A stretch of 64,000 bases of DNA from Clostridia bacterium (GCA_017624675.1 JAGAMO010000002.1:1-64000), one strand, 5' to 3'; shown: positions 33,850 to 43,718, numbered from the stretch's first letter. Notes: a model not told the origin generated them from the sequence alone. Numbers and translations are program-made.

Positions 33850-34797
33850 TTATTTTTTAAGCGAAATTGCTTTTTTGACTTTTTCTACAATATTGGGCGC
33901 TCTGAGTCCGAACTCATCTAAAAGTTTAACAGCGGGGCCAGAGTGACCAAACTCGTCATTAACGCCGAGTTTAACAACGGGAACGGGATATTCCTCTGCC
34001 AAAGCTTCGGATACAGCGCTTCCCAAACCACCGATTACGGAATGCTCCTCAGCAGTAACAATAGCACCTGTTTCCTTTGCAGCCTTAAGAACAATTTCTT
34101 TATCTAAAGGTTTGATGGTAGCCATATTGATAACTCTGGCATTAATGCCCTCAGTCTTTAGTAAATCGTGAGCAATTAAAGCCTCGTTTACCATAAGACC
34201 GGTAGCGATAATGGTAACATCATTACCCTCTTTAAGTTCAACACCCTTGCCGATTTCGAATTTGTAATCGTCGCCGAAAACAACGGGAACGGCAAGTCTG
34301 CCAAATCTCATATAAACAGGACCTTCATGCTCCATTGCAGCGTGAACGGCAAGTCTTGCCTCGGTTTCGTCTGCAGGGTTAATAATTGTCATTCCGGGGA
34401 TTGTACGCATAATAGCGATATCCTCATTACACTGGTGAGTAGCACCGTCTTCACCAACAGATATACCTGCGTGGGTAGCACCGATGATTACATTTAAGTG
34501 AGGATAACCTACAGAGTTTCTGATTTGCTCGAAAGCTCTGCCTGCGGCAAACATTGCAAAAGAACTGCAGATAACTCTCTTACCGGTAGCGGCAATACCG
34601 GCTGCGATACTTACCATATTTTGTTCTGCAATACCACAGTTATAAAATCTATCAGGGAATTCCTTTTTGAAAGCACCTGTTTGAGTGGCGGCTGCAAGGT
34701 CAGCGTCCATAACGATAAAATCGTCTCTCAAATGACCTAATTCTTTAAGCGCTGCACCAAAGCCTACTCTTGTAGCAACTGATTTAACTTCTGACAT
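33850..34797 (-). CDS. Transketolase, C-terminal half
   Basis: 315 aa. Pyrimidine-binding and C-terminal domains of a split thiamine diphosphate transketolase: MDADLAAATQTGAFK, GIAEQNMVSIAAG with the catalytic Glu, and HAGISVGEDGATHQ. Pairs with the N-terminal half encoded 15 bases upstream. The two-gene layout is normal in clostridia and archaea and is not a broken gene. Confidence 0.95.
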   Translation of the reverse strand: MSEVKSVATRVGFGAALKELGHLRDDFIVMDADLAAATQTGAFKKEFPDRFYNCGIAEQNMVSIAAGIAATGKRVICSSFAMFAAGRAFEQIRNSVGYPHLNVIIGATHAGISVGEDGATHQCNEDIAIMRTIPGMTIINPADETEARLAVHAAMEHEGPVYMRFGRLAVPVVFGDDYKFEIGKGVELKEGNDVTIIATGLMVNEALIAHDLLKTEGINARVINMATIKPLDKEIVLKAAKETGAIVTAEEHSVIGGLGSAVSEALAEEYPVPVVKLGVNDEFGHSGPAVKLLDEFGLRAPNIVEKVKKAISLKK

Positions 34798-34812
34798 TTC
34801 AAATTCCCTCCC

Positions 34813-35652
34813 TTATGCTTCAAGCTCTTTGAGCTGTTCGTTTAATTCTTTTAAAGCCTGTTCAGCTAATTCGTCATTCGGTGCGGCACCGTGCCAGTTA
34901 ACGGCATTTTCCATATAGGAAACGCCCTTACCTTTAACGGTTTTTGCAATAATGCAAACCGGCTTATCAACGGTTTTAGCCTCTTTCAAAGCTGCTTCAA
35001 TTTGGTTAAAGTCGTGACCGTCAATAATAATAGTATGCCAACCGAACGCTTCAAATTTCTTGTCGATAGGAGCGGGAGAGTTAACCTCTTCAACAGTACC
35101 GTCAATCTGAAGGTTGTTATAATCCACAAAAGCGGTTAAATTCGAAAGGTTTTTATTACCTGCAAACATCGCAGCTTCCCAAACCTGACCTTCTTCAATT
35201 TCACCGTCACCCAAAACGGTGTAAACATTGAAGCCTGAGCCAAAGTGTTTAGAAGACAAAGCCATACCAACAGCGCAGGAAATACCCTGACCGAGTGAGC
35301 CTGTAGACATATCTACACCTGGGATTTTCTTCATATCGGGGTGACCCTGAAGAATGCTTCCAATCTGACGGAGTGTCTTAATTAAAGATTTGTCAAAAAA
35401 GCCTTTTTCTGCCAAAACCGCATAAAGCGCAGGTGCAGCGTGACCTTTTGAAAGAACAAAACGGTCTCTGTTCTCCATATCAGGGTTTTTGGGGTCAACA
35501 TTTAACTCTTTGCTGTAAAGATAAGTTATGATATCAACACAGGAAAGTGAGCCACCTGGATGTCCTGCTTTTGCAGCATGTACCCCCTCTATAATGCTGA
35601 TTCTCGCCTTACAGGCGGTAATTTGCAATTCCTTTATAATTGCCGCGTCCAT
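34813..35652 (-). CDS. Transketolase, N-terminal half
   Basis: 279 aa. Thiamine diphosphate-binding half: GHPGGSLSCVDIITYLY, SKGHAAPALYAVLA, and the cofactor motif GDGEIEEGQVWEA ... NNLQIDG. Works with the 33850 product to move two-carbon units in the pentose phosphate pathway. GAAAGGAATGG region gives the ribosome site; TTGACA lies 40 bases upstream but the -10 is not clear. Confidence 0.95.
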   Translation of the reverse strand: MDAAIIKELQITACKARISIIEGVHAAKAGHPGGSLSCVDIITYLYSKELNVDPKNPDMENRDRFVLSKGHAAPALYAVLAEKGFFDKSLIKTLRQIGSILQGHPDMKKIPGVDMSTGSLGQGISCAVGMALSSKHFGSGFNVYTVLGDGEIEEGQVWEAAMFAGNKNLSNLTAFVDYNNLQIDGTVEEVNSPAPIDKKFEAFGWHTIIIDGHDFNQIEAALKEAKTVDKPVCIIAKTVKGKGVSYMENAVNWHGAAPNDELAEQALKELNEQLKELEA

Positions 35653-35706
35653 TTTACCATTCCTTTCGAAATAATTAATATTTTAATGACAAATGTCAAT
35701 AACTAC

Positions 35707-36609
35707 CTATTTTAGTTTCTTTAAAAAATCCTCAAAATACTGAGGCAACTCGGAGTTAAACTCCATATATTCACGGGTTTCAGGGTGGATAAATCCCAAA
35801 ACCTTAGCGTGTAGGCATTGCCCGTTTAAAGAGGTTATAACCTTTTTAGGTCCATACACATCGTCTCCCGCAACAGGATGACCGAGATATGCCATATGCA
35901 CCCTTATTTGGTGAGTTCTTCCTGTTTCGAGTTTTAATCTTAAATGTGTGAAACCACCGAAGCGTTCTATTACCTCATAATGAGTAACAGCCTCTCTTCC
36001 GCCAACAGCCACGCTCATTTGTTTGCGTTTTACGGGGTGTCTTGCTATGGGGGCATTTACTGTGCCCAAATCGTTTTTGACATTTCCGTAAACCACAGCC
36101 TCATATTCGCGTTTAAAGGAGTGCTCCTTTATCTGTTCGGATAAAAAGTTGTGTGAAGCATCATTTTTAGCCACCATCAAAAGTCCGCTTGTGTTTTTAT
36201 CAATTCGGTGAACGATTCCAGGTCTCATCACGCCGTTTATACCCGAAAGACTGTCCTTACAATGAAAGAGCAATGCATTTACAAGGGTATCGGTATAGTT
36301 CCCTGCAGCGGGGTGCACCACCATACCCTTAGGCTTGTTGACCACCAACAGACTATCGTCTTCATAAACTATATCAAGCGGAATATCTTGAGGTGTCGCC
36401 TCATATTCTACAGGGTCTGGCAGAGTTATCTCGACCTCATCCCCTATTTTGAGTTTGGTTTTTTTAGATGCTTTGACTCCGTTTACTAAAACATAGCCGC
36501 CGTCTAAAAGTTCACAGGCTCTTGACCTTGAAATCTGAGCACCAACGCTTACAAAGGTATCTGTTCTTTTGGGAGAGGTTTCACAAAAACTTAAAGTTAT
36601 TTTATTCAT
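35707..36609 (-). CDS. 23S rRNA pseudouridine synthase, RluD family
   Basis: 300 aa from ATG 36609; the longer frame runs into lspA and is not family-like. N-terminal S4 domain (ISRSRACELLDGGYVLVNG), then the catalytic Asp motif VHRIDKNTSGLLMVAK and ETGRTHQIRVHMAYLGHPV. RluA/RluD-type enzymes modify helix 69 of 23S rRNA; the exact site is inferred. Overlaps the lspA stop by 8 bases, as in the lspA-rluD (ylyB) pair of Bacillus. Confidence 0.93.
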   Translation of the reverse strand: MNKITLSFCETSPKRTDTFVSVGAQISRSRACELLDGGYVLVNGVKASKKTKLKIGDEVEITLPDPVEYEATPQDIPLDIVYEDDSLLVVNKPKGMVVHPAAGNYTDTLVNALLFHCKDSLSGINGVMRPGIVHRIDKNTSGLLMVAKNDASHNFLSEQIKEHSFKREYEAVVYGNVKNDLGTVNAPIARHPVKRKQMSVAVGGREAVTHYEVIERFGGFTHLRLKLETGRTHQIRVHMAYLGHPVAGDDVYGPKKVITSLNGQCLHAKVLGFIHPETREYMEFNSELPQYFEDFLKKLK

Positions 36610-37093
36610 TTTTGGATTTCGCCTTTCCCATATCCTTAATTGTATCCAAAACAAAATACAAAATCAAAAGTCCCGCTCCCGTTACAACCGCAATATCTGC
36701 AACATTGAAGACGGGGAATGTCGGGTAAAATTCAAAATGAAGAAAGTCTATAACCTTTCCGTCTCTAAAAACACGGTCAATTAAATTTCCCATTCCGCCC
36801 GATATTACAAGGCATACCGCCCAAAAAAGCAGCTTACTTCCCTTCCCCCACTTTACAAAATAGATTACTAAAAATACCATTATTAAGCAGGTTAAGCTAA
36901 GTAAAATCAAGGTGCTTCCGCTAAGTAATCCCCAAGCGCCGCCCGTGTTATGTATATACTGAATATCTATGAATCCCTTTAAAAAATCGGTCCCATCACC
37001 CAGTTCAAAATTCGAGGCGATAAAGTATTTAGTATACTGGTCAAGTCCCAAGGTAAGTAATGCGGTTATAACTGCCAAAACAGAAGACAGCAA
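36602..37093 (-). CDS. lspA: Lipoprotein signal peptidase
   Basis: 163 aa membrane aspartyl protease cutting lipoprotein signal peptides. Four hydrophobic helices; active-site regions IHNTGGAWGLL, GGMGNLIDRVFRDGKVIDFL and FNVADIAVVTG carry the two catalytic Asp. It would process the sugar-binding lipoprotein encoded at 20937. Immediately follows divIVA. Confidence 0.95.
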   Translation of the reverse strand: MLSSVLAVITALLTLGLDQYTKYFIASNFELGDGTDFLKGFIDIQYIHNTGGAWGLLSGSTLILLSLTCLIMVFLVIYFVKWGKGSKLLFWAVCLVISGGMGNLIDRVFRDGKVIDFLHFEFYPTFPVFNVADIAVVTGAGLLILYFVLDTIKDMGKAKSKNE

Positions 37094-37813
37094 TTATTCT
37101 TCCTCCTCGTCTTCTACTGCTTCAACAACAAATCCTTCTTCTTTAGAAGAATTGGAAGAAATTTCTTCTTTCTGAGATTTCATTACAGTTTCAATTTTAT
37201 CATAAGAAGCAGATAGCACCTGAGCTACATATTCGGGGGAGCCTGGTACACTATCGGGAATTTGAGAGAAGAGTTCAAGATGCTCTTTGTATTTTGCAGA
37301 TATGCTTGACTTGAAAGCAGAAATTTCAAGTTTTAGCTTATCAAAAAGCATTTGCTGATGTTGTACTCTCTCTTCGGCAACAGCGGTGATATCGTCTGCC
37401 TTTTTCTTGGCACTTTCTATCATTGCTTTGAGTTCTTTTTCCAAAGCACTCTTTTGCTCCTGAGCCTTTAATTCAAAGGCAGAGGAAAGTTCCTTTTCGT
37501 GGGAAGTGATAGCCTCGATATTAGCATGAGCCTGTTTGATTATTTGTTCGCTCTTTTCCTTAGCTTCTTTAACAATTCTGTCAGCCAAGCCCTGAGCGCT
37601 CACAAGCACATTTTGAATGCTGCTTTGAGAATTTTTAAAGCCCTCAATTTCAGAATTAAGTGTTTCAACCTTTAATTCATACTCCTTGATAATGCGGTCG
37701 AAAGCGGCATAATCAGCCTCTATTTTATCCAAAAAAACATCAACATCGTCAGTCTTGTAACCTCCGACTGCTCTGGAAAATTTAATATCTCTAATTTCGG
37801 CTACGCTTAACAT
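37094..37813 (-). CDS. divIVA: DivIVA-domain cell division protein
   Basis: 239 aa. The N-terminal DivIVA membrane-targeting domain reads KFSRAVGGYKTDDVDVFLDKIEADY; long coiled coil from about 30 to 175 with high Glu/Lys/Ala content; acidic tail (VEAVEDEEEE). Marks curved membranes at poles and septa. Encoded after sepF and ylmH, the classical division cluster. Confidence 0.93.
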   Translation of the reverse strand: MLSVAEIRDIKFSRAVGGYKTDDVDVFLDKIEADYAAFDRIIKEYELKVETLNSEIEGFKNSQSSIQNVLVSAQGLADRIVKEAKEKSEQIIKQAHANIEAITSHEKELSSAFELKAQEQKSALEKELKAMIESAKKKADDITAVAEERVQHQQMLFDKLKLEISAFKSSISAKYKEHLELFSQIPDSVPGSPEYVAQVLSASYDKIETVMKSQKEEISSNSSKEEGFVVEAVEDEEEE

Positions 37814-37824
37814 AAAGCTTCCCC

Positions 37825-38559
37825 CTAAATATATTTTTTGTATCTTAATATCAGTCTGTCCTTTTTGGTTTTTTCTTCCAAAGACTCAATTATAAACTTA
37901 CCCTTTGAGCGAACAGTCACAACATCGCCCGACTTTACCTTTAAAGTAGGTTTTTGAACAAGCACGGAATTTAGCGTTACTAAAGATTGTTCTATTTTCT
38001 CACAGGCGGTTTTGCGTGAGGCACCTATTAAAGCCGAAACAACACCGTCGAGTCTTTCGCTTGAAACGGTAGAACTAAACTCGGACAATTTACCCGCCTC
38101 GGGTAAAGGCTCAACAAAGCCTTTTTTAAGTTCTACACCTATTCTGCCAATTTTTGTGATTTGGCTTAAAACATAATCGGCAGTTTCGTCGGTCAAAAAC
38201 ACAACCGCTCTAGCGGTTTCAACAAGTATATCCCCTACCGCTTCTCTTTTAAGACCAAGTGCCATCAAAGAGCCTAAAAAATCGCGGTGGGTGAGAATAT
38301 CGGTTTTTCTGAAAGTAAAGGTTATAGCAGTTATAGGAAAATTCCACTCACTTTGCCAATCAGGAAAGCAACCGAGCATTACCCTTTGGGCACCGTCAAA
38401 TCCGCCAAAAAATCTATAATTTACATCTAATTTTGAAATTATATTTTCAGCAAATGCCGTTTGTTCCAAAGATAAGAAACCTAAAAATTTTGGTCGGTCG
38501 GTTTTATTACAAATACCAACAGTATCAAAAATTCTATCCTTTAAAAGGTCGGTTTCCAT
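37825..38559 (-). CDS. ylmH: S4-domain RNA-binding protein YlmH
   Basis: 244 aa. N-terminal part with KFLGFLSLEQTAFAE and GGFDGAQRVMLGCFP, C-terminal S4 domain SERLDGVVSALIGASRKTACEKIEQ and VKSGDVVTVRSKGK. YlmH-type proteins bind stalled 50S-peptidyl-tRNA complexes in a rescue pathway; also needed for normal septation. Starts at the TAATG junction with sepF. Confidence 0.9.
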   Translation of the reverse strand: METDLLKDRIFDTVGICNKTDRPKFLGFLSLEQTAFAENIISKLDVNYRFFGGFDGAQRVMLGCFPDWQSEWNFPITAITFTFRKTDILTHRDFLGSLMALGLKREAVGDILVETARAVVFLTDETADYVLSQITKIGRIGVELKKGFVEPLPEAGKLSEFSSTVSSERLDGVVSALIGASRKTACEKIEQSLVTLNSVLVQKPTLKVKSGDVVTVRSKGKFIIESLEEKTKKDRLILRYKKYI

Positions 38560-39011
38560 TAGAAGTACATTCTGCCTTCTTCAAAATCTTCAAGCATTAA
38601 TTCGCCCATCATATCAACGCCGTTGGGAACAATTAAAAAGGTTGCTCTTGAAATCTTTTTAATGTTTCCGTGGTTAGCATATGTAGCACCGCTCAAGAAA
38701 TCAACAATACGGCGAGAAAGGTCTCTATCAGCCGACTCAAGATTTAAAACCACAGTTTTTTTGTCATTTAAATGGTCAGCGATAGATGTAACATCCTCAT
38801 ATCTTTCGGGCTTTACAAGTACAACCTGCATTTGAGAAGGTGTGAAAGCAACAGTTTTTGCTCTTCCACCAATAATTTTAGGCATTGCATCAACCTTTTT
38901 AGGCTCCTCACGACGCACCTCTTTTTTTTCTTGTTCTTCGAAAAACTCTTCCTCTATTTCTTCTTCGTCAAAAGCGTTAAAATAACCCTTTAAATTATCA
39001 AATAATCCCAT
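38559..39011 (-). CDS. sepF: Cell division protein SepF
   Basis: 150 aa from ATG 39011 (7 bases after AGGAG; an ATG at 39017 is too close to it). N-terminal amphipathic membrane helix MGLFDNLKGYFNAF, an acidic Glu/Lys linker, and the SepF core VVLVKPERYEDVTSIADHL, KKTVVLNLESADRDLSRRIVDFLSG. Anchors FtsZ filaments to the membrane. Confidence 0.95.
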   Translation of the reverse strand: MGLFDNLKGYFNAFDEEEIEEEFFEEQEKKEVRREEPKKVDAMPKIIGGRAKTVAFTPSQMQVVLVKPERYEDVTSIADHLNDKKTVVLNLESADRDLSRRIVDFLSGATYANHGNIKKISRATFLIVPNGVDMMGELMLEDFEEGRMYF

Positions 39012-39023
39012 TTTCATTCTCCT

Positions 39024-39737
39024 TTAAATATTGTATATTCTTCTGCCGAAAAGTGCAGTTCCCAAGCGTATCAGGTTTGCGCCCTCTTCAACAGCAATAT
39101 CAAAATCATCAGACATTCCCATAGACAGAATATCCATATCTACATTATCTATGTTTTCGTCACTAATGTCAACAAACAGTTTTTTCATTTTCTTGAAATA
39201 TTTGCGGTTTTCTTCACTTTCCTCGCAAATAGGCGGAATTGCCATTAAACCCCTTATTTTAACATTAGGAAGTTTCGCAATTTCTTTTATGTTACTTATT
39301 ATATTTTCAGCATCAAAGCCCCATTTTGAGTCTTCCTCGCCGATATTAATTTCCAAAAGAATTTCCATTTTCTTATCATTTTTTACAGCCTGTTTAGAAA
39401 TTTCTCTAGCAAGTTTCAAAGAATCAACCGAGTGTATCATTTCCACGCGGTTTATAATATCTTTCACCTTATTGGTTTGAAGATGACCTATAAAGTGGCG
39501 GTGGCAAGGATTGATTTTGTCCTCCTTAGAAAGAAGCTCCTGCACCTTGTTTTCGCCTATATAATCTATTCCCTTTGACAAAGCGTAATTAATAGTTTCA
39601 GTGTCTACCGTTTTTGTGGCGGCAAGGAGTATTACATCTTTTCTATCTTTGCCGATTTTTTGCAAAGCGTTATCAAGTTTCCTTGATACTTCAGCAAGGT
39701 TTTTATCAAACTCTTTAGCCGACAATTTTTCCATCAT
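39024..39737 (-). CDS. PLP homeostasis protein YggS/YlmE
   Basis: 237 aa alanine-racemase-fold protein binding pyridoxal phosphate. DVILLAATKTVDTETINYAL (PLP Lys), IGENKVQEL, HFIGHLQTNKVK, and SMGMSDDFDIAVEEGANLIRLGTALFG are family signatures. Usual position just before sepF. Overlaps the HlyD-like gene by 23 bases. Confidence 0.95.
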   Translation of the reverse strand: MMEKLSAKEFDKNLAEVSRKLDNALQKIGKDRKDVILLAATKTVDTETINYALSKGIDYIGENKVQELLSKEDKINPCHRHFIGHLQTNKVKDIINRVEMIHSVDSLKLAREISKQAVKNDKKMEILLEINIGEEDSKWGFDAENIISNIKEIAKLPNVKIRGLMAIPPICEESEENRKYFKKMKKLFVDISDENIDNVDMDILSMGMSDDFDIAVEEGANLIRLGTALFGRRIYNI

Positions 39738-40920
39738 AAAGGTTTTTTCCTTTCACAACAACTTTATCGTAAAGTTTTAAGAAATTACCATTTTCGTTTT
39801 TCTTTTCGCAGAGAATATAATCGTCTTGTCTATAAATAATCTCAACCGGCACAAAATGAATCTGCATTCCCGTTTGAACATAAACGCCCTTTTGCGAATC
39901 GACAACACGCAAGGCTTTTTTGGAAACTCTAAGTCCGCTGTATTCTTTATTTACAACCGTCATACCCGCCGTTCTTATTGTCGCAAGCTCGCTGTTCATA
40001 TCGTTACAAGCGAAAATAATCACAGCGTTTTCGTTTTCCTCTGAAATGTTTATCTGTTTTACTGTAACCAAAAGATTGGGAGAAGATTTAATGCTTGTTA
40101 CAAGCTTTAATTCCTGACCCTCTTTATATTTGAGCGAGTCGTTTAAAGGTAAAACTGCGGCGATATACCACTCATAGTCAGAAACGATTTTGCCAATAAC
40201 ATTTTTCTCTTTCTCCTGAGGTTTTACAGAGGATAAAAATTCCTCAGTAATCTTATTTAAATCATCTATAGGAAAGGCTTTTTCGTAACCATCGGTTTTG
40301 GAAACAAAATATCCTGACTCCTTAGCTAAAATACTGCCCTTGGTTTTTGGGAGTGTAGAAGTAAGACCTTGCAAGGCTTTTTTTAGGGAAGCCAATCTCT
40401 CGCTAAGACCCGTAGCCACACCGAGTGCTACCTGTTTGCGGTTGTTAGCAGAAAGCAATGCTTTTGAAAGAGTTTCGGCGTTCTCAAAGTTGCCACCCGA
40501 GTTTTGAAAAATAAAGTCACCCAAACTGTTTGAAATTTTCGAATTTATAAGTCCCAAATCTGCCGCTTCAATATCGTTATAGCTTAAAATATCCTCAATA
40601 TCGGCAATCTGGTCCTTTAAAACATCAATTTGAGAAACGGTAATAGATGCGTCTGCACTGCCGTAAATGTTTGCTACAACTCCGTTTTTAGCAACCCTTG
40701 AGCCGTCTTCGGTAACAAAGTGCAAAACGCCATCGTCGTTTGAAGTAACATAGGTTTCATTTCTTATAATGTGACCTGTGATTTTAAATCCATCATTTGC
40801 AGTGTAAAACACAGCATTTTCGGTCCTTATCGGCATGTATAAAGAGGAAATAAGTTGATTTATTATAAATATGGCAACTATAACGCCGATTGAAATTTTT
40901 AAAATCTTTGCACCGTTCAA
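39715..40920 (-). CDS. HlyD-like membrane-anchored protein in division cluster
   Basis: 401 aa. One N-terminal membrane helix (KISIGVIVAIFIINQLI), then barrel-sandwich halves flanking a helical hairpin: GHIIRNETYVTSNDDGVLHFV and GSILAKESGYFVSKTDGYE, and a C-terminal AGMTVVNKEYSGLRVSKKAL. Resembles efflux adaptor subunits but no ABC or RND partner is nearby. Its fixed place between miaA and yggS in related clostridia suggests an envelope or division role; function unproven. Confidence 0.75.
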   Translation of the reverse strand: MNGAKILKISIGVIVAIFIINQLISSLYMPIRTENAVFYTANDGFKITGHIIRNETYVTSNDDGVLHFVTEDGSRVAKNGVVANIYGSADASITVSQIDVLKDQIADIEDILSYNDIEAADLGLINSKISNSLGDFIFQNSGGNFENAETLSKALLSANNRKQVALGVATGLSERLASLKKALQGLTSTLPKTKGSILAKESGYFVSKTDGYEKAFPIDDLNKITEEFLSSVKPQEKEKNVIGKIVSDYEWYIAAVLPLNDSLKYKEGQELKLVTSIKSSPNLLVTVKQINISEENENAVIIFACNDMNSELATIRTAGMTVVNKEYSGLRVSKKALRVVDSQKGVYVQTGMQIHFVPVEIIYRQDDYILCEKKNENGNFLKLYDKVVVKGKNLYDGKIVG

Positions 40921-40938
40921 ATTATTTCCTCTCCTTTT

Positions 40939-41862
40939 CTAAAAAATTTTTTCTGCAAGTTTTAAAGCTTCACTTGTAACATCGGGTGTTACATCGGGAT
41001 AAATCCAGTTTATCCTTGTGTCTCTTCTAAACCAAGTAAGCTGCCTTTTAGCGTAACGTCTTGTCTGTCTTTTAAGGTTTTCGACCGCTTCTTCTAAAGA
41101 GCAGTCGCCACCCAAATATCCGTAAAGTTCCTTGTGACCGATTGCCTGAAAACCGCCTTTTTCGTTTTTAGACTCAAAGGTTTGCTTGGCTTCTTCCAAA
41201 AGTCCGTTTTCAAGCATTAAATCCACACGGCGGTTTATTCTGTCATAAAGCTTTTCGCGGTCTTGATATGTTATACCAATGCAAAGCGGCTCGAAATCCG
41301 CTTTTTCAAGGTGGGATAATTCGTTTTGCTGTGTTTTAGTTTGTCCTGTGAGTTTATATATTTCAAAACAGCGGACAATTCGCCTTTTATCCGTTGGGTT
41401 TAACCTATCAGCACTGTCTTTGTCAAACGATGACAGGCGTTTTAGCATCTCTTCGCCGCCAAGGCGGTCAAACTCGGCTTCAAGTTCTTTTCTCAAAGCC
41501 TCGTCGGTATCAATTTCGGTAAACTTTGTGTTGTCAAGCAGTGCCGAAATATAGAGTCCTGTGCCACCAACAACAATGGGGAGTTTGCCTCGGCTTAAAA
41601 TATCCTCTATTTTTTCTCTTGCAAGTTTTACATAATCAGCAACCGAAAACTGAATGTCAGTCTCCAAAAATTCAAGCAAATGGTGGGGTATCCCCTCCAT
41701 TTCCTCTGTGTCAGGACAAGCAGAGGCGATATGAATGCCTTTATAAATCTGCATTGAGTCGGCGGAAATGATTTCGCCGCCAAATTTCTTTGCAAGGGCA
41801 ATGCTTAGCGCCGTTTTACCCGAAGCGGTTGGTCCTACAATAAAAATTACCTTTTTGCTCAT
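40939..41862 (-). CDS. miaA: tRNA dimethylallyltransferase
   Basis: 307 aa. Adds a dimethylallyl group to A37 of tRNAs reading UNN codons, the substrate for MiaB. P-loop GPTASGKTALSIAL at the N-terminus, SADSMQIYKG, VGGTGLYISALL, and QRQTRRYAKRQLTWFRRD-type C-terminal motif. Overlaps mutL by 4 bases; miaB is four genes upstream in the same string. Confidence 0.97.
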   Translation of the reverse strand: MSKKVIFIVGPTASGKTALSIALAKKFGGEIISADSMQIYKGIHIASACPDTEEMEGIPHHLLEFLETDIQFSVADYVKLAREKIEDILSRGKLPIVVGGTGLYISALLDNTKFTEIDTDEALRKELEAEFDRLGGEEMLKRLSSFDKDSADRLNPTDKRRIVRCFEIYKLTGQTKTQQNELSHLEKADFEPLCIGITYQDREKLYDRINRRVDLMLENGLLEEAKQTFESKNEKGGFQAIGHKELYGYLGGDCSLEEAVENLKRQTRRYAKRQLTWFRRDTRINWIYPDVTPDVTSEALKLAEKIF

Positions 41863-43718
41863 TGTATTCTACCAAACTGTTTTTCAAGTTCACGCTTTTT
41901 AATTTCAAAGGCTACGGGTCTGCCGTGGGGACAGTACATTATTTCCTTATCCAAAAGCACCCGTTTAGCCAAATCAAGCATTTCAAAACGGCTTATGTTA
42001 TTTCCCGCTTTAACCGCCGCACGACAGGCAACCGTGTGGAAAACATTGTCCTCTTTAGCGACAGAAACCTTGCCCGTAGTAATTAGACTCTCAGCAATTT
42101 CGGATAAAAGGTTTCCTATATCCTCGTTTGTTAAAAATACGGGAAGTCCTCTTACAATAACGGTGGAGTTTCCAAAATCCTCAACCTCAAAGCCGCTCTT
42201 TTCAAGAGTTGAGAGGTTGTTTATAACAGCATCATACTCGCCGCTCGACAAAGTAACCGTAACAGGGGTAAGCAAGGCTTGAACCTCGGTCTTTTCCTCG
42301 GCTTTAAGTTTATTGTAAAGTATTCTCTCGTGGGCGGCGTGTTTATCTATCATAAAAACACTGTCCCCCATTTGAGCCACAATATAGGTTGAAAAAGCCT
42401 CGCCGATGATTATAATTTCATCCTTTTCCTCAACTATAGGTTGCATAACTTGAGGTTTTTCTTCCTCAACCACTATATCGATATTAGTTTTAGGTGTAAC
42501 AACAGGCTCAATTTTTTCGCCCTTTTCATCTGCCACAGCAAAGTTATTCATAAACTCAAACTCTGGTTTTGATTTAAAAACAACCTCTGTTTTTACAGGT
42601 TCTTGCTTAAACTGCGGTGCGGGAGTTTTAGTTACAGTCTCGGTAATCGCCTGTTGGCGGTATTCGTTAGCAATAACCCTTTGGAAAGGATTAAAGGGGG
42701 CCTTATTCAGTTTGATTTCGGGTCGTGTGTCCCCCACTGTCAAGGCATTTTTAACCGAGGCATAAACAGCGTCAAAAATACGCTTTTCGTCAGAAAATCT
42801 AACCTCGGTCTTGGCGGGATGAACATTAACATCAACCGTATCAAAAGGAATTTCAAGGTACAACACGAAGGCTGGGAATTTTCCAACCATTGCGCTGTTC
42901 TTATAGGCTTGTTCCACAGCGGCAATAACCGTTCCCGAACGCACCAAACGGCCGTTTAAAAATGTATACTGACCGCTTCTAGTTGCCTTGCAGGCAAAGG
43001 GTTTGCAAATTAGTCCCGATACCTTGATTCCATTTATATCATCGTTTACATCTACAAGTGAATTTGAAAAATCTCTGCCCAAAACGGCATATACGCAAGC
43101 CTTAGTGTCTCCGTTACCCGAGGTTGTGAGAACAGTTTTTCCATCTCTTATTAACTTAAAAGCAATTTCGGGGTGTGAAAGGGCAATTCTTTCCACCACC
43201 GAAGCACAAGCGTTACCCTCCGAAACATCCTTTTTAAGAAATTTCATACGGGCGGGGGTGTTATAAAAAATATCCCTAATTATGATGGTGGTACCCCTAG
43301 GGCAACCGACGGGTTGGTTAAATTTCTCCTCGCCACCCTCAATGGAATAATGGATGCCCTCATTGCTGTTTTCACTGCAGGTCAGCATTTCAACCTTTGA
43401 AACCGAGGAAACAGCCGCCAAAGCCTCGCCTCTAAAGCCCAAAGTGGCAATACTGTCAAGGTCATTTTGTGTCTTAATTTTACTTGTGGCGTGTCTTAAA
43501 AAAGCGGTGGGAACATCCTCTGCCTCGATACCAATACCGTTATCTGTTATACGGATATATGTAATACCGCCACGCTGAATTTCAACAGTAATCTGGGTAG
43601 CCTTAGCATCTATTGAGTTTTCAACAAGCTCTTTTATAACCGATGCGGGTCGCTCAACCACCTCGCCTGCGGCAATTAACTCTGCTACATTTTTAGGCAG
43701 TAGATTAATCTTTGGCAT
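41859..43718 (-). CDS. mutL: DNA mismatch repair protein MutL
   Basis: 619 aa. GHKL ATPase N-terminus (ELVENSIDAKAT, DNGIGIEAED, LGFRGEALAA), linker, and dimerisation domain. The C-terminus keeps parts of the nicking endonuclease: DKHAAHERILYN in place of the usual DQHAxxExxxxE, ACRAAVKAGN, and CPHGRPVAFEI. No MutH is expected, so strand nicking depends on this site, in which Gln and the second Glu are replaced. Starts 19 bases after mutS. Confidence 0.95.
   Translation of the reverse strand: MPKINLLPKNVAELIAAGEVVERPASVIKELVENSIDAKATQITVEIQRGGITYIRITDNGIGIEAEDVPTAFLRHATSKIKTQNDLDSIATLGFRGEALAAVSSVSKVEMLTCSENSNEGIHYSIEGGEEKFNQPVGCPRGTTIIIRDIFYNTPARMKFLKKDVSEGNACASVVERIALSHPEIAFKLIRDGKTVLTTSGNGDTKACVYAVLGRDFSNSLVDVNDDINGIKVSGLICKPFACKATRSGQYTFLNGRLVRSGTVIAAVEQAYKNSAMVGKFPAFVLYLEIPFDTVDVNVHPAKTEVRFSDEKRIFDAVYASVKNALTVGDTRPEIKLNKAPFNPFQRVIANEYRQQAITETVTKTPAPQFKQEPVKTEVVFKSKPEFEFMNNFAVADEKGEKIEPVVTPKTNIDIVVEEEKPQVMQPIVEEKDEIIIIGEAFSTYIVAQMGDSVFMIDKHAAHERILYNKLKAEEKTEVQALLTPVTVTLSSGEYDAVINNLSTLEKSGFEVEDFGNSTVIVRGLPVFLTNEDIGNLLSEIAESLITTGKVSVAKEDNVFHTVACRAAVKAGNNISRFEMLDLAKRVLLDKEIMYCPHGRPVAFEIKKRELEKQFGRIQ

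Noticed and set aside
33850..35652. Transketolase broken by a frameshift
   Set aside because: Both halves have their own start and ribosome site and match the natural split transketolases of clostridia and archaea.
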